A stretch of DNA of 64,000 bases from Agapanthus africanus (lineage: Eukaryota > Streptophyta > Magnoliopsida > Asparagales > Amaryllidaceae). The DNA lies in the NCBI GenBank assembly GCA_030015575.1, contig CM057339.1, positions 702,286,761-702,350,760 of the forward strand, given 5' to 3'. Numbering within the stretch: position 1 is the first letter of the stretch; each line of letters starts with the position of its first letter. The notes beneath the pieces are model-generated. The model had not been told where the DNA came from, did not search any database, and was given only the letters and a program-made list of their open reading frames with translations. This document shows positions 22,192-34,834 of this stretch, one piece after another. A program made the translations under genes and the position numbers.

Positions 22192-24691
22192 AGGGTGATT
22201 CCTAAGAAAACGGGTAAATTATCACGCTTGGAATCTTCCATACTAAATCTCTTTAGTATTGTGTCTATGTACCTGAATTGGGATAATCCCAACATTCTTT
22301 GAGATCTATCCCTATAAATCTTTATCCCCGGGATATAGGAGGCATCACCCAGATCTTTCATGGAGAACTTTTTTGATAGGAAGAGTTTGACCGAGTGCAG
22401 CATAAGAACATCATTTCCTATCAAGAGTATATCATCCACGTACAATACAAGAAAAAAGACCTTACTCTCTACTACATTTTATATATACATGGTTCATCTA
22501 CATTTTTGATGAAGTCAAACTCTTTGACTGCTATATCAAAACAGATGTTCCAGCTCCTCGACGTCTGCTTTAATCCATAAATTGATTTAAGCAGCTTGCA
22601 TACCTTTCCGCTGCTCCCGCTGTCTACGAAGCCCTCTGGCTATGTCATATACACGCTTTCTTCTAAATCACCATTTAGAAAAGTGGTCTTGACATCCATC
22701 TGCCAGATTTCATAGTCATAGTAGGCAGCAATGGCAAGTAGGATCCGGATGGACTTAAGCATAGACAATGGAGAAAAGGTCTTGTCATAATTGACACCTG
22801 GTCGTTGACGAAAACCTTTTGCTACAAGTCTAGCTTTGAAGGTCTCAATATTTCCATCTATATCGATCTTTTTCTTGAAGATCCATTTGCTCCCAATGGG
22901 TTTTACCCCTTCAGAAGAAACCTCCAAAGTCCATACTTTGTTGGTGTACATGGATCCATCTCAGATCATATAGCATCCAGCCATTTCACAGAGTCCACAC
23001 TTATGATGGCATATTCGAAACTAATGGGGTCATCATCTTCCATAATACAATCCTCACTCCTATCGTCAATGAGAAAACCATAGTATCTCTCAGGTAGGTG
23101 AGAAACCCTACTAGATCTGCAAAGCGGTTGTAGTTCGTCGTGGACTATTGAATCCTCTAGTTCTACCAAATCCTGAGATGTGGTTTGTACTTTTGGAGCT
23201 TTTTCCAGCTCTACCATACTCCCACTAATTTCCCTTGCAATAAATTCCTTTTCCAAAATAGTGGTGTGACAAACAACAAACACCTTCTGTTTCTCGGTGT
23301 GGTAGAAAATGTATCCTAGAGATTTCTTTGGATATCCTACAAACTTGCATAGTACCGATCATGCCTCGAGTTTGTCCAGATTTTGCTTTTTAACATAAGC
23401 CGGATAACCCCATACCTTGACAAATTTAAGAAATGGCTTCTTCTCGCTCTATATCTCATATGGAGTTTTAGGCACAGGTTTGGACGGAATTTTATTCAAT
23501 AGATATGCTGCAATCTCAAGCGTATATCCCCAGAATAAAAGAGGTAACTCAGCACTACTCATCATAGAGCGCACCATATCCAATAAGGTGCGATTCCTCT
23601 ACTCCGATACACCATTGTGTTGTGGTGTATATGGAGGAGTAAGGTGAAAAAGAATCCCATTATCTTTTAGATAATCTCGGAATTCTGTGCTCAAGTATTC
23701 GCCTTCTCGATCAGATTGGAGGATTTTGATACTTCTCCCTGTCTGGTTTTCTACTTCACTCTTATATTCCTTGAATTTCTTAAAAGCTTCAGACTTGTGT
23801 TTCAACCGGAACACATGTCCAAATCTAGAGAGATCATCCGTGAATGTAATGAAGTAGGAATAACTACTTCTAGCATGTGTAGACATAGGACCGCATACAT
23901 CACTATGTATCAGTCCCAAGAGTTCAGTAGCTCTTGCTCCATGTCCTGTAAATGGGGTTTTGGTCATGTTTCCTTTGAGAAAGGACTAATAAGTTTCGTA
24001 AGATGTAAATTCGAACGGATCCAAAATTCCATTTTTATGTAACTTAGCTAGTCTGATCGAATTGATATGACCAAGTCTACAATACTACAAGAAGGTTTCG
24101 TTCATTTCTGAACTTTTCCTCTTATGTGTGTTTTGTATGTTTAGAACCGTATTTTGATTTAAAACATATAAACCATTACACAACGTACCAAATCCAATCA
24201 ACTCTTCATTTGAGAAAATATTTATAACATTTTTCTCTAATGCAAAATTATATCCATCTTTATTTAATAAAGGAACGGATATTATATTGCACTTCATAGA
24301 CAGTACCAAATAACAGTCATTCAAAATAAATGTATTACCAGTTGACAATATAAGGTGGTATTCACCGACAGTTTCGGCAGCAACAATTGCTCTGTTCCCT
24401 ACTCTGAGAAACATATCACCCTTCCCCAGTGCTCAACCTTTCCTTAACCCTTGCAACAAATTACAAATGTGGGATTCTGATCCGGTATCCAATATCTGGG
24501 ACGTAGAGCAAACTAAGAAACAGTTCTCAATAACGAACACACCCGAAGAAGTTGCATCAGAACGCTCCTTCTTCAATAGGGTTGCGTGGAAATCCTTGTA
24601 TTCCTCTATCTCTTGCTCAGACTCGTGACAGTTGTCATAAGTTAGAGCGGAACAAACGTTTCCCAGCCCAGTATAATAACCAGATTCGATC
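22192..24691 (-). pseudogene. pol: Copia element E: protease-integrase-RT remnant
   Basis: Minus-strand copia pol in several shifted frames. Protease is at 24433-24693 (motif ILDTGSESHICN). The protease-integrase spacer is at 24085-24414. The integrase core is at 23599-23967 (HSDVCGPM, TDDLSRF, QSDREGEY, PQHNGVSE). The integrase C-terminus is at 22966-23283. RT is at 22640-22951 (QMDVKTTFLNGDLEES) and 22134-22445 (YVDDILLIGND). The RT reading ends by running into LTR sequence at about 22191 after a deletion, giving a meaningless C-terminus. RNase H is missing. The zinc knuckle and nearly all of gag are also missing; see the gag-start entry. Confidence 0.82.
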
Positions 24692-24696
24692 AATAC
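24692..24696. repeat. Target-site duplication of solo LTR D (AATAC)
   Basis: AATAC here and AATGC at 26719-26723 differ by one transition, as expected for an aged 5 bp duplication. Confidence 0.75.
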
Positions 24697-26718
24697 GGTT
24701 GGCTATAGTGCCCTCAAGTCAATTATTAAATCGTAGGCACGCGATTGCGATGATTGAGGGAGGACCTATACGGATAGAACAGTCTTACTCAAGATAATAG
24801 TATGCTATCTGGTTTGTCTTTATCATCATGTACATGCTTCATGTGGTATTACAGATCACTATTACATGTTGATAGAGCCCATAGGATTCTTTCTTGACTA
24901 CCAGTATTATGATAGCGAACATATACGTGGGAGCTGGGTGGTCTATAAGCACATCCTTAAATGTCCCTAGTCGTGCGAGTTTCGAGACCGGACATCGATA
25001 CTCCAGAGTATACTAGTGTATACTAATCGAGACCCCGACGAGGGGCGGTGGCCAGATCTCAAAAGCCATTGGTGTTAGTTTGTTCACCTAAGATAGTATA
25101 CAGGTGCTTATTGGGTTATGAGTATACTGGATGGACTCATCGGGAACCTGCTAGTTGGTAGTATACATATTGTCATATAGCAGTTCCCAGGTGACATGTG
25201 TGCAGGTTAGTCTGTCGACCTGAGATTGTCATTTGTCTCGTGTGAGTTCCTACTGTGCTTTGATTACTACCCTACCACAACTCAAAGGAGTCGTGCAAAT
25301 AGGTTTTAATTGGGTACAGTCCCGAGCCATATGGAGGCAGTGAGCGGATTGTTGGGGATTCGTCTCTTCCGGTATTGGGGGTTGATATCGCGCAGTACGC
25401 GGGTGGCCATCACCAGAAATCCTTGGCCAAGATAGTTGAGAATTACTGATTTGGATCGGTAGTTTCTCAGTTAGTGATGGGCTTCATACCGACACGAAAT
25501 GTCGTGTTATTAGGGGTCTGACTTTATCCACCCCTAGACTCGATATGCTATACTCTTATATGAACAGACCGAACTGTACGGATATTGTCACGGACAAGCT
25601 CAGTAGGGGTCAGGATGAGTTTGTTCGTCGGCCTTCCTTTCGCTCAATACCTGGGTAGCCGTTACGTACAACTAGTGCCGCTGACGTGATTATGGTTAAA
25701 CCCACTGCCAGCGTATTGACGAGTCTTTAGAGTCCCACACAGAGGGTTTCCCTGCTTCGGGCGAAACGATGTAGAGGCCGTATGGTTTTACGGCAGGGTT
25801 CGATCATTTACGTGCACTTGTGCACGTATCAAGATTCGGACGGATAATACCAGTGGGTTTGGTTTAAGTCAGATTCTAGTATTATATTGTTGGATTATTT
25901 TTCATCTCATTATATTCGTATTTTTCGGAATACGGATACGGGTATGTATATACAAATGACGGGTATTCTTGTAATTTATTAAAAGGTGCTTCTAGAAGAT
26001 ATCACCTCATTTAGTTTTAACCATTTAGGATTAAATGGTTAATGAGGTGGAGAGGATGAGGTGTTTATTGCATTTATTGTAGCATGGCTTTATAATGACT
26101 CATGGTTACTATTCTAGCATGCTTGGTTTTTTGTTTGTTGTGAGATATTTTGGAGACTTGAGATATTTTGGGTTGACTTAAGATATTTTGTAGACTTGAG
26201 ATATTTATTGGATGGCTCCATTATTGCTCTCAACTCTTAGCCTTTTTTTAAGACTTAGCTATTTTTCTTGAGTTGCCTCTCACACTCATCCTCAAGCTTC
26301 TTCTTCTACCTCCACCCCTCAAGTCTCGTGTGTTGAGAAACTTAGGGTGTTTGGAGACAAATTAATCTATCACTATACTCTACATCCTTCAGGCTATCTA
26401 GTTTAGCGATCTAGGTACCCTAGTTACCTCGGCTATTGAGCTAGGAGCTCGGAATACAAATCCTCACGTGGATCATCTTCAATGGAGGGAGACCGGAGAT
26501 CAAGCTAGATCATGGTGTCCTCTGGGAGCTTGGGAAGGTGGTTGAAGACCGAAGGACACGGATCAATTCGGTATAACCATTCTTAACTCCTATTTGTATA
26601 TTGCTAGTTTAGGGTTCATGGTAGATCCGGGTAGCGGGTTGTGTTAGCACCAGTTTTGAAAATTTTTGTTCCGCAATCGGCCACGGTTTGGTGGCCAAAG
26701 CGCTTGTTTAACCCAATA
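24697..26718 (+). repeat. Solo copia LTR D inserted in element E
   Basis: A 2022 bp LTR of the same family as LTR A. Both ends carry decayed termini (GGTTGG for TGTTGG, and ...aata for ...aaca). Target duplications flank it and there is no internal region, primer site or polypurine tract beside it. It therefore arose by LTR-LTR recombination of a full element. It includes hairpin 1 (25911-25939), CTTCTAGAAG (25989-25998) and a foldback at about 26003-26050. Confidence 0.85.
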
Positions 26719-26762
26719 AATGCATCCATGTTACTATCTTGATTAAGGCGTGATATGGTCAT
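26719..26762 (-). pseudogene. gag: Copia element E: gag start codon region, gag almost wholly deleted
   Basis: On the minus strand an ATG at 26762-26760 follows a pyrimidine tract ending in CAG, as in the other elements. Only about 14 codons remain before LTR D. Discounting D and one duplication copy, the frame continues into the protease reading at 24690 with no gag body or zinc knuckle. This is an in-frame internal deletion of about 0.7-0.8 kb compared with F. Confidence 0.6.
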
Positions 26763-29436
26763 TACCTGGAGAGAGAGAAGAAACACTTTAGCGTGCGCTC
26801 TTGCAAGATTAGAACGGTTATTATCTTATCTAATCAGAATGACTCCCACTGTTTTGATCAAATCTTCCTTCAAACCATAAAAGGAAAGATTAATCAGGAT
26901 TAATTACACCCAACAAGTTCGCTAATCGGCTAGCCAGGCTAGGGTTGGTACTCTGAGGGAGTCTCCATGTGCTCTCGCACGGAACAAATTAAATAACCTC
27001 GTTTCCGCAGAGGTATAATCTCGTTAACACATTTCTAGTCACCTACTGGATTAGCTAATTGTAAAGTGAAAACTCTCTAAGGAGTAACGCTTACTCGCAG
27101 TGGGTATCGGGATCCAACTATCGCATAGAAGGTATGCAATCTCACTGCAAATTTCAACACTTGAAATTCCCAATAATTGTTTTTACCCTTAGAACTCTAT
27201 TACCTTGACGACTAATCAACAAATCAAGGAGTTCTAGTCAAGTTGTACCCGTCATTTCGTGATTAGTTTAGACCTACCCGCATGACCCTTAATGAATAAT
27301 CAACAAATTCGTACGAATGTTCTAACTAATCGCATCACAAGCAGCAAATATGCATCACTTAGTTACCATACACTATACCTTTACGAATAATCAACAAACA
27401 TAGCATGAAACTTACTCTACTTATTTGAAGTGACGGAGGGCTGCGAGTGGTTTTGACGAAAACCTTTAACGTAATGAACTTGATATCATTGTAGAACTAA
27501 GTGATTTGAAAAGGAGTGGTTTAAGCTCCGCTTTAAAATCGAGTAGTTTTCAAAACAAACCGAGTAGGTTGTAGCATATGCTAGTTTTCTCTAAAGAGGT
27601 CATTCCCGGTGAAGGAATCTAGGCTCTTTCCTCATCGAACGAGGTGCTGGATATTCATAATTGAATACCACTATGCAAAGCAAGAACTAGAGCTACATTT
27701 TTGAAAAATATGATTCTACAACATCTTTTAGAATTCTTTTCTTTTCATTAATCTTATTAATGAATTCCTACCATTTAAGTTTCCTAAGCATCACAGAAGA
27801 AATGAAAATAAAACACACATATATGCCATCCGCATTCACCACAGCGACCCGGGTCATCACCATAAGGTTACTTAACTTACGGCAGGACGGGGTCAGGACT
27901 AGTGCAGATGCAAAATATATTTAGTGTCTACTAATATATCATATATATAAGTAGCATTTTTATCACGCATTTATATGATCACATCATAGCACAACAAAGC
28001 AGAAGTAGATATATGAAATATAGGATACATTAAGAGTTCCATGTTTTAGATTAAACCATTAACGAAAAACACGGTTTCCACAGTTGTAATGAATATCGAA
28101 GTCCACGCCCCTAGACCCCTACTAGAGCGGCAAGCAACCCTGCCAATTCTAGAGTTAGGCGACCGGTCTCGGCTCCTCGAGATGGCCACCCACTAGACTA
28201 TAGAACCCGGTTACTTGTGCCCTCCGTCTTGGGTATATCCTAATGCGGAAAAGTAAAAAAATATACATCAAGGTGACTACATCCTCACTCTCGAATGTGA
28301 CCCAATAAAAAAATATTACATACAATAATTTATATGAATGAAAATGAAAAACTCTCATCTCACATAAACCCCCGGCTATTCAATCATGACGATCCAATAA
28401 ATCATATCGATATAGCCACATTATAATATCGCATATCATCAACGTAAGTAAATATGCATACCCCTAATGTCGTTGACATATAGAAATGAGATCGGGGATA
28501 CCTCCACATATTACACTTACGGTTGCAGAAAAGAAATGAAAACTACAAGAATTATAATTCGCAACTGTAGACATCATAAACCCGAATTATCTCATAGTTC
28601 GAATTTCATGCCTAACCCTATAAACCTTACATTTAAGCCTCGAATTAAAAACCATTTTCAAAGATAAAGCCGAAAAATTTAACAAAATTCCTAGTGAATG
28701 ATTCGAAGGCTCGTCGGGAATGTTAGTGGATGGCCACACCCCCGAGGCCGTCGACGAAGTGGTCTTGGGTAGGACACCACGGCCGCGAGCACCCAAGTGG
28801 ATGCTCTTGGCCATGGGGTTCTCCCATGGTCACTTTGTCAGGGCAATGGGACGTGGCTCTCCATTATTATCTCCCGGCGAGTCTTCGCGTACGATACGAA
28901 ATTACGACGGAGTTTTGATCCAAATCTAAACTCTGTGGTAATCTGTCAAGTGAGGCTAAAACGTGAGATTTATATATCGATAACCAGTTTTCACAAAACT
29001 AATTAATGTGGATTCTAAGAATTGTATTACATAACCAAAACATTTAGACGATATTAATATTTCGATCGACATTCTAATCAACAACAATTAGCAGAGACCT
29101 CAACCACTTGAGCCTCAACTAAAATACCCAGAAAGTCCAAATTCTCAAGATGAAGCAACACAAGAAAATTAGAGTTCTAAAGCCTTAAGTAGCCGGTGGA
29201 TCCACGGCTAAAGCACTGCCTAGGCGGTGGATCTGCGACCATTTATGAGTTTTAGGAGCTCTCTTTACTCGTGGAGTCTTACAAAATCCTGCATGATTTT
29301 TTGAGCATTTTAAATTTGAAAATCACAGAGTTTGAAAAAATAGACAGAAACTAGAATAGTTCGGATTCAAAACGTCGATAGAACACTTTAATTTCGTCTA
29401 AATATCGCCTAAGCCTCTAGTTTGGATCTGATACCA
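26763..29436 (-). other. Copia element E: long untranslated leader with primer site
   Basis: About 2.7 kb with no credible coding region. The primer site is at 29425-29436 (sense TGGTATCAGATC), next to the 5' LTR. A paired GGATCC-centred near-palindrome lies at 29192-29240. A second GC-rich self-complementary zone is at 28728-28863 (including ccatgggg...cccatgg), which produces spurious ORFs at 28587-28929. Conserved leader blocks are at 27430-27545 and 27822-27910. Confidence 0.75.
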
Positions 29437-30140
29437 TGAAAGTATGTCCTAGTACCTCTACTATGGTTTTAAGAACATCAAGTATGCATGATTGAACTAA
29501 AGGTTTAGGGTTACAAATAAAAACTAAACAAGAGTTAAACTAAGTGAAGAGAAGCTATAATCTTTTTAGCTAAGTCCTTCACTTCAATAGCTCATTATAG
29601 TAGTTTCTTGAACTCTTTCTAAGGCTCCACTTGAAAAAAGGAACGAGCTTTCTGGCTGTCTTCTTCGTCGAAGATGATCGACCTTGAGACAACTCACACT
29701 TCGCTAATCTAAGTATTAGTGAAGTAAAAAACCTAAACTAAATTTCTAGAATGGTTTAGGTTGATGAAGTAGGATTTTTAGCTCACTAAAAAACTTTTCC
29801 TTCTCTTCACTCTTGAGTGAATAGTGTCACTTGAAGAGATGAAGAGGATGAAGATGAGAATAGGCTTGGAGATAGGATAAGTCTTAAAAAGATAAACTTA
29901 TATGAATTATATATCAAAAGAGATAATGAGTCATGCCATCTATAAGGTTCTAAAAGAAATGACTCGTTCTTCTTTTTTCAAAATTTAAATAAGAAATCTT
30001 TATCTTCTTATCCTAAACCCAATGTGATTCTCATATACACAACTTTTGTGTATAATCAACCATTTCAAATTTATATATATTATTTATATCACATACAAAT
30101 AATATATAAAGTGATGAAAAATATCAAGTGAGCATAATAT

Positions 30141-30144
<4 letters not shown>

Positions 30145-30192
<48 letters not shown>
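30145..30192. repeat. Microsatellite (TA)n in E 5' LTR
   Basis: Pure TA tract at the site where E's 3' LTR has (TATG)n. Confidence 0.95.
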
Positions 30193-30194
<2 letters not shown>

Positions 30195-30932
30195 AATTAT
30201 TAAATCAACACTTTATTCAATAATCCGGTTATAACATATATAACCCGGCTCATATCAATTAACGCTAGATTAGAATATGGTATCAAATATCCGTATTTAA
30301 TCTAGCTCCCACACATATCTCTATATATGCCCTATTTCGTTTCGCTTGAGGTAGGAAACCTCTATGTGGGACCCTAAAGACTCGTCAATACGCTGGCAGT
30401 AGATAATGATCACATCAAACACCTACAAGCCGTCAGCGGTACTAGCTGCACGTAACGGCTACCCAGGTATTGAATGAATAGAAGATCAACATGTAAACTT
30501 GTCTAAACTCCCGTAGAGCCTATAAGCAACATTTACCGTACAATCCGGTCTCTTCGTCTGTTATGTTGCATATCGAGTCTGGGGGTGGAATCGTCAGACC
30601 CCAATAACTCGATAAGTCATGCCGATATGTGGCCTATAACAAACTGAGAAATTACTGATAACACATATCAATAAATCTCATCAGCCCTGGCCAGAGACTT
30701 ACTGTTATAGCCAATCGGGTCTAGCACAACATCAACTCCTAATACCGAGAGAGACAAAACCCCTCCTAACGCTTACTACCTCTATATGACTCGGGATTGT
30801 ACCCAACTACCACCTGTTTGTACGACTCAGTAGAGCCATAGTAGGGAAGTAATCAAAGTACAGTGGGAACCACACGAGACACTATGACAATTTCGGGTCT
30901 ACAGACTAATATGTACAAGTGTCATCAGAGAA

Positions 30933-30937
30933 CTACT
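30933..30937. repeat. Target-site duplication CTACT of element F (left copy)
   Basis: Repeated exactly at 40687-40691. Confidence 0.95.
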
Positions 30938-32833
30938 TGTTAGTGTTTATGCCCTAGAAGGCCATTACTGTATCATACTAGCTTGTATATTACTTAATGG
31001 AAGCTTGGGATATTCACATGTATATAACAGTCTTGCTAAACATGGTAGTATGCTACTTGGTTATTCTATCTTAATATGTGAGTGTACGTATTGATAGAGC
31101 TCTTAGGATCTTGCTTGTCTACCAGCGTTGTGATGGCAGTCACACTAGTGGGGGCTGGGTAGTCTACAAGCACATCCTTATTCTGGTCCCTGGTCGTTGG
31201 ATTATCGAGACAGAGTATCGATACTCCGGAGTAGACTGGTGTGTACGCTTCTCATCCCAGTTGGGGAGATGGCCTGTCCCACAGCCGTCAGTACGTCGTA
31301 CTGGAGATAGTATGCAGGTGCTCGTTAGGTTACGGGTACACCGGACAGGACTCACAGGGAACTGTTGGTTGGTTTGATACCAGTCGTCAGTGAACAGTTC
31401 CCAGGTGACATGAGTACAGCGTAGTCCGCAGAATTGACACTGCTACTTCGCCTCGAGTGTGTCCCACTGTTCTTAGATTGCTACCCTACCACGGCTCAAA
31501 GGAGTCGTGCAAACAGGTAGCAGTTGGGTGCAGTCCCGAGCACTTGGAGGCAGTGGTGGTTAGACAGGATTCGTCCCTCCCGGTATTGGGAGTAGATATC
31601 GTGCTGTGTCAGAGAGCCATTACGCAAAGTCCCTGGCCAGGGCAAGCGAGATTTGCTGGTAGGTTCCAGTAGTTTCTCAGGGTGTAATGGGCTTCCCTCC
31701 GACACGACTTATACCGCTATTAGGGGACTGACGCTTGCCGCCCCCCTAGGCCCGATATGCGATAGTCTTGGACGAACGGACCGGACTGTATGGAGATTGT
31801 CACATCAGACTCAGTAGGAGTTCGGATGGGTTTCCTCATCGGCCTTCTTATCGACAACTACCTGGGGACCGTTACGTACAGCTAGTGCCGCTTGCGGTCT
31901 GTGGTTAAACCCACTGCCAGCGTAGTAGTCGAGTCTCTAGAGTCCCACACAGAGAGTTTCCTACTCCAGGCGAAACGATATAGAGGTTGCATGGTTTTGC
32001 GACAAAGGGTTCGGACGCATACGTGCGTTTACGCGCGTACGACTTTCGGACAGTTTTTACCAGTCGGCTTTGGTTTAAGCCAGTTACTGGTATCCGGTTA
32101 TTGGATTTATACAGTCTAAAGTTTTTCCGTATTTTTACGGATCGGAGGGGCGTTCTCGTAATTACTCGAGAAGCTTCTAGAAGATGGTGACTAAGGAGGG
32201 TTATGTGTCATATTCATTAAATGAGTTATATGAGTCATGGTGGTGATTCATTCATTTCATTAATACACATTTATTGCTTAATGACTCATGCTAATGAATC
32301 ACCACTAGATATTTTATGAAGCATGAATATTCATCACTCTTTATTCTTTTCTTCTTATTAGAAAATGCTTCATATATGATATGATACTCATAACTTATTT
32401 ATCATAATATTATTCACATTCTCTCTCCTCAAGCTCTCTCTCTTCAAAAGACTAATCCTCACCCTCATGTGTTGAGATCTAGGATTAGTTAGACTAATCA
32501 ATCCATAACCATCACTCTATTTCATCTATCTTCTTTGATTAGCAATCCAAGAAGGTTAGTTGCCTCAAGTTTAGAGGTTTAGCTTGGAGTTTTGCTCTCG
32601 GGTGGATCGTCTACTACCTAGAGAAGGCCGAGGAGAACAAGGAGATCGTAAAGACGAAGGACTAGTTTCGATAGGTATAATCCCTAAGCATAGTAGTTTA
32701 GAACAACTATATGTTTGGTTAGTTATCGTTTAGCTTCGATTCAAGCGGTTAGTCGATGTTCGTTCTTTAAACATGATCGTTTTTGAAAATTCCGCCTCCC
32801 CACAAGTACTGGGGTGTACTACATCGACTTACA
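30938..32833 (+). repeat. 5' LTR of element F
   Basis: TGTTAGTG...CTTACA, 1896 bp. Features: short hairpin ccgtatttttacgg (32127-32140), heat-shock-like element (32170-32182), and foldback arms 32239-32252 and 32293-32305. AT-rich DNA at 32370-32420 may hold the core promoter, though I see no clear TATA box. Confidence 0.95.
32170..32182. promoter_or_regulatory. Candidate heat-shock element in F 5' LTR
   Basis: GAAGCTTCTAGAA is a perfect three-unit GAAnnTTCnnGAA element. The 3' LTR copy is at 40023-40035. The same element is in both LTRs of J. In Arabidopsis the copia family ONSEN is heat-induced through such elements; the function here is inferred. Confidence 0.5.
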
Positions 32834-32834
32834 G

Positions 32835-32846
32835 TGGTATCAGAGC
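32835..32846 (+). other. Primer-binding site of F, initiator tRNA-Met type
   Basis: TGGTATCAGAGC, one base after the LTR end. This is the standard plant copia priming site. Confidence 0.95.
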
Positions 32847-34834
32847 CTCGCTAAACAATAAATAACTTAATTGCAAATTTGTACGAATTTCGAACGGGAA
32901 AACGAAGCCGAAAAACCCTAATTCTGTCAAGTTTCTGTCGAAGTTAAAACGATGTCCAAAAATTTTTCAGGTGCGTTCAGAGAGCTTGAAAAGACACCAG
33001 TAGAACACCCAAGAAAAATAGGCCCCTGAATCGCCTAACTCGCCGCGGAACCGCGGCCTCAGCCTACTGAGTCGCCGCGCTTCCGCCGCCGAGTTGGCGA
33101 GTCAGGGACCCAATTTTCTTCTGTTGCTTCTCTGTGTAATTAGGGGTTTTCTGGAATATTTTAATTTTGCTCAGGTTTCCAGTATACAGAGCAGATTTTG
33201 GAGCAATATTAAAAATGTTTAATCGATCGAAATTGTACAGTATTTGCATATTGGATTATATCTGTGATTGTTTAATGTGTTCGTAAACCTCCCCTAACTG
33301 CTAGTATGTCGGTTGGCAGGGGTTGCACATTTCTGAAATGGTTATATCTGTTTGTGCATATAAACTGTATTGGACTGTTTTGGTGTTTAGCCGGGGTTTA
33401 GCAATGGGTTAATGTTTAATTCATTTGTTGTAATATTATTTTGCGGGGCACATCCAGGTTGCGGTTGTAGCCACCGTTGTATTATTTCTTTTTACTGTTT
33501 TTGCTCCTAGGACTGACCCAAGGTGGGGTACACAAACTGCCGGGTGGGTAGTTGCCGTACCCGTAGGGGTCGAGGGTGGGGTAACGGCTATTCATCACAA
33601 CTGTGTAATCTGTCTTTTCTTGCAGGCTCAAAAGAAATACAGATTGCTTGCAAATCCAATATTGTTTATCTGTGTTCTGGAATGAATATCATTGCGTCAG
33701 ACGAATGTAAAATATCTATATATATTGTAGCTATTTAGACGTCACTTATGTTTTACACCCGCGCTAGCCCAGCCCCCGCTCTGTCGTTAGTTAAGTAACC
33801 TAACGAGTGATGACGGGACCCCGTGGCGAATGCGGATGGCATAAGAGGACGTTGTATTTTCGTTATTTTCTGCAATGATAGGTTAATGATGGGACGCATT
33901 ATCTATAATGCAAAGAAAATAAACCAAAGTTTTAATCGTTGGAACAATTTAAAAGAAACCACTCGGTTATTTTTAAAACAGATATTTTTAAATGCGGAGA
34001 TTTAACCACTCCTTTTAAAAGCTATCAGGTTCCTTCGGTTATATCAAGTTCACTACGTTCACGGTTTCGCCAAAACCAGTCGCAGCCCTCCGTCATTTCA
34101 TTTGGGTATTCAGTAGTATTCAAGCTATGCAGTTTTGGCCAACGTCATGGCATAGTGTTTGGTAGCTGCTGGGTGTTCATTTGTTGCATAGATAGATGAG
34201 TTGATTTGGGACAGTCGTATTATCATTTGGCCAACGTCAGGGATATATACGGATGGGTTCAAATTAACAAGATAATGATGGGTAGAACTTGACATGTGAC
34301 TTATGACATTTTGACCAACGCCAAGGTCATAAGAGCATGGGGCAAAAATCAATATCGGGAATTTCTAAAGAAACTGAAATTTGCAAAGAGATGCATACCA
34401 TTTTGAGTTTGATGAATGTTGGTAGCATTCCTACAACATTATCAGACGATGATATTTGGATCCCGATCCTACTGTGAGTATATGCTACTTATCAGGATAT
34501 TCGTCACTTAACGATCAATGCTATAAACCTAGTAGGTGTCCAGAAAAGTGTCAGCGGGGTTACGCCCCCAGAGAAAAGATGTTATTTAATTAAGGAACTT
34601 CGCGAAAGCGTTGGAAAACCTCCCTCGAAGTATCGACACCAGCCTGGCTGAACGGTTAAGCAAGTATTGTACGGTGAGAATAGTCTTGGCTAATTCTTCT
34701 TTTATGGTTTAAGGAAGGATTCGAGAAACAGTGGGAGCCATCCAGTTTAGATAAACTAAAAACCACTCTAAACTTGCAAGAGTATCATGCTAAAGAGTTT
34801 TCTTCTCTCTCTCCTAATTGCAGCGACCCTGAAA
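32847..34834 (+). other. Long untranslated leader of F
   Basis: 2.0 kb with no supported coding region. A large GC-rich foldback at about 33025-33105 contains gccgcggaaccgcggc (33042-33057) and a second unit at 33073-33090. Its outer arms (ctgaatcgcctaactcg and cgagttggcgagtcag) are complementary. Leader blocks conserved with B, E and J lie at 33757-33842 and 33990-34105. A pyrimidine tract ending ttgcag at 34823, 11 nt before the gag ATG, resembles a 3' splice site. Confidence 0.75.

Larger units (their letters stand above)
29437..30937 (-). repeat. Copia element E: 5' LTR, 3' part (interrupted by F)
   Basis: On the minus strand this is the end of E's 5' LTR (...actttca at 29437), abutting the primer site. 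It is cut by element F, whose duplication CTACT occupies 30933-30937. The other part is at 40687-41191. The two pieces add to about 2.0 kb, a normal LTR length for this group. Confidence 0.85.

Noticed and set aside
28587..29006. GC-rich overlapping ORFs on both strands that might be a small host gene
   Set aside because: They lie in element E's leader, overlap self-complementary sequence, and show no domain or coding features.
31078..32190. Repeated ORFs of 60-99 codons in F's LTR, recurring at 38931-40043
   Set aside because: They recur only because the two LTRs are nearly identical; no start context, domain or codon pattern supports them.
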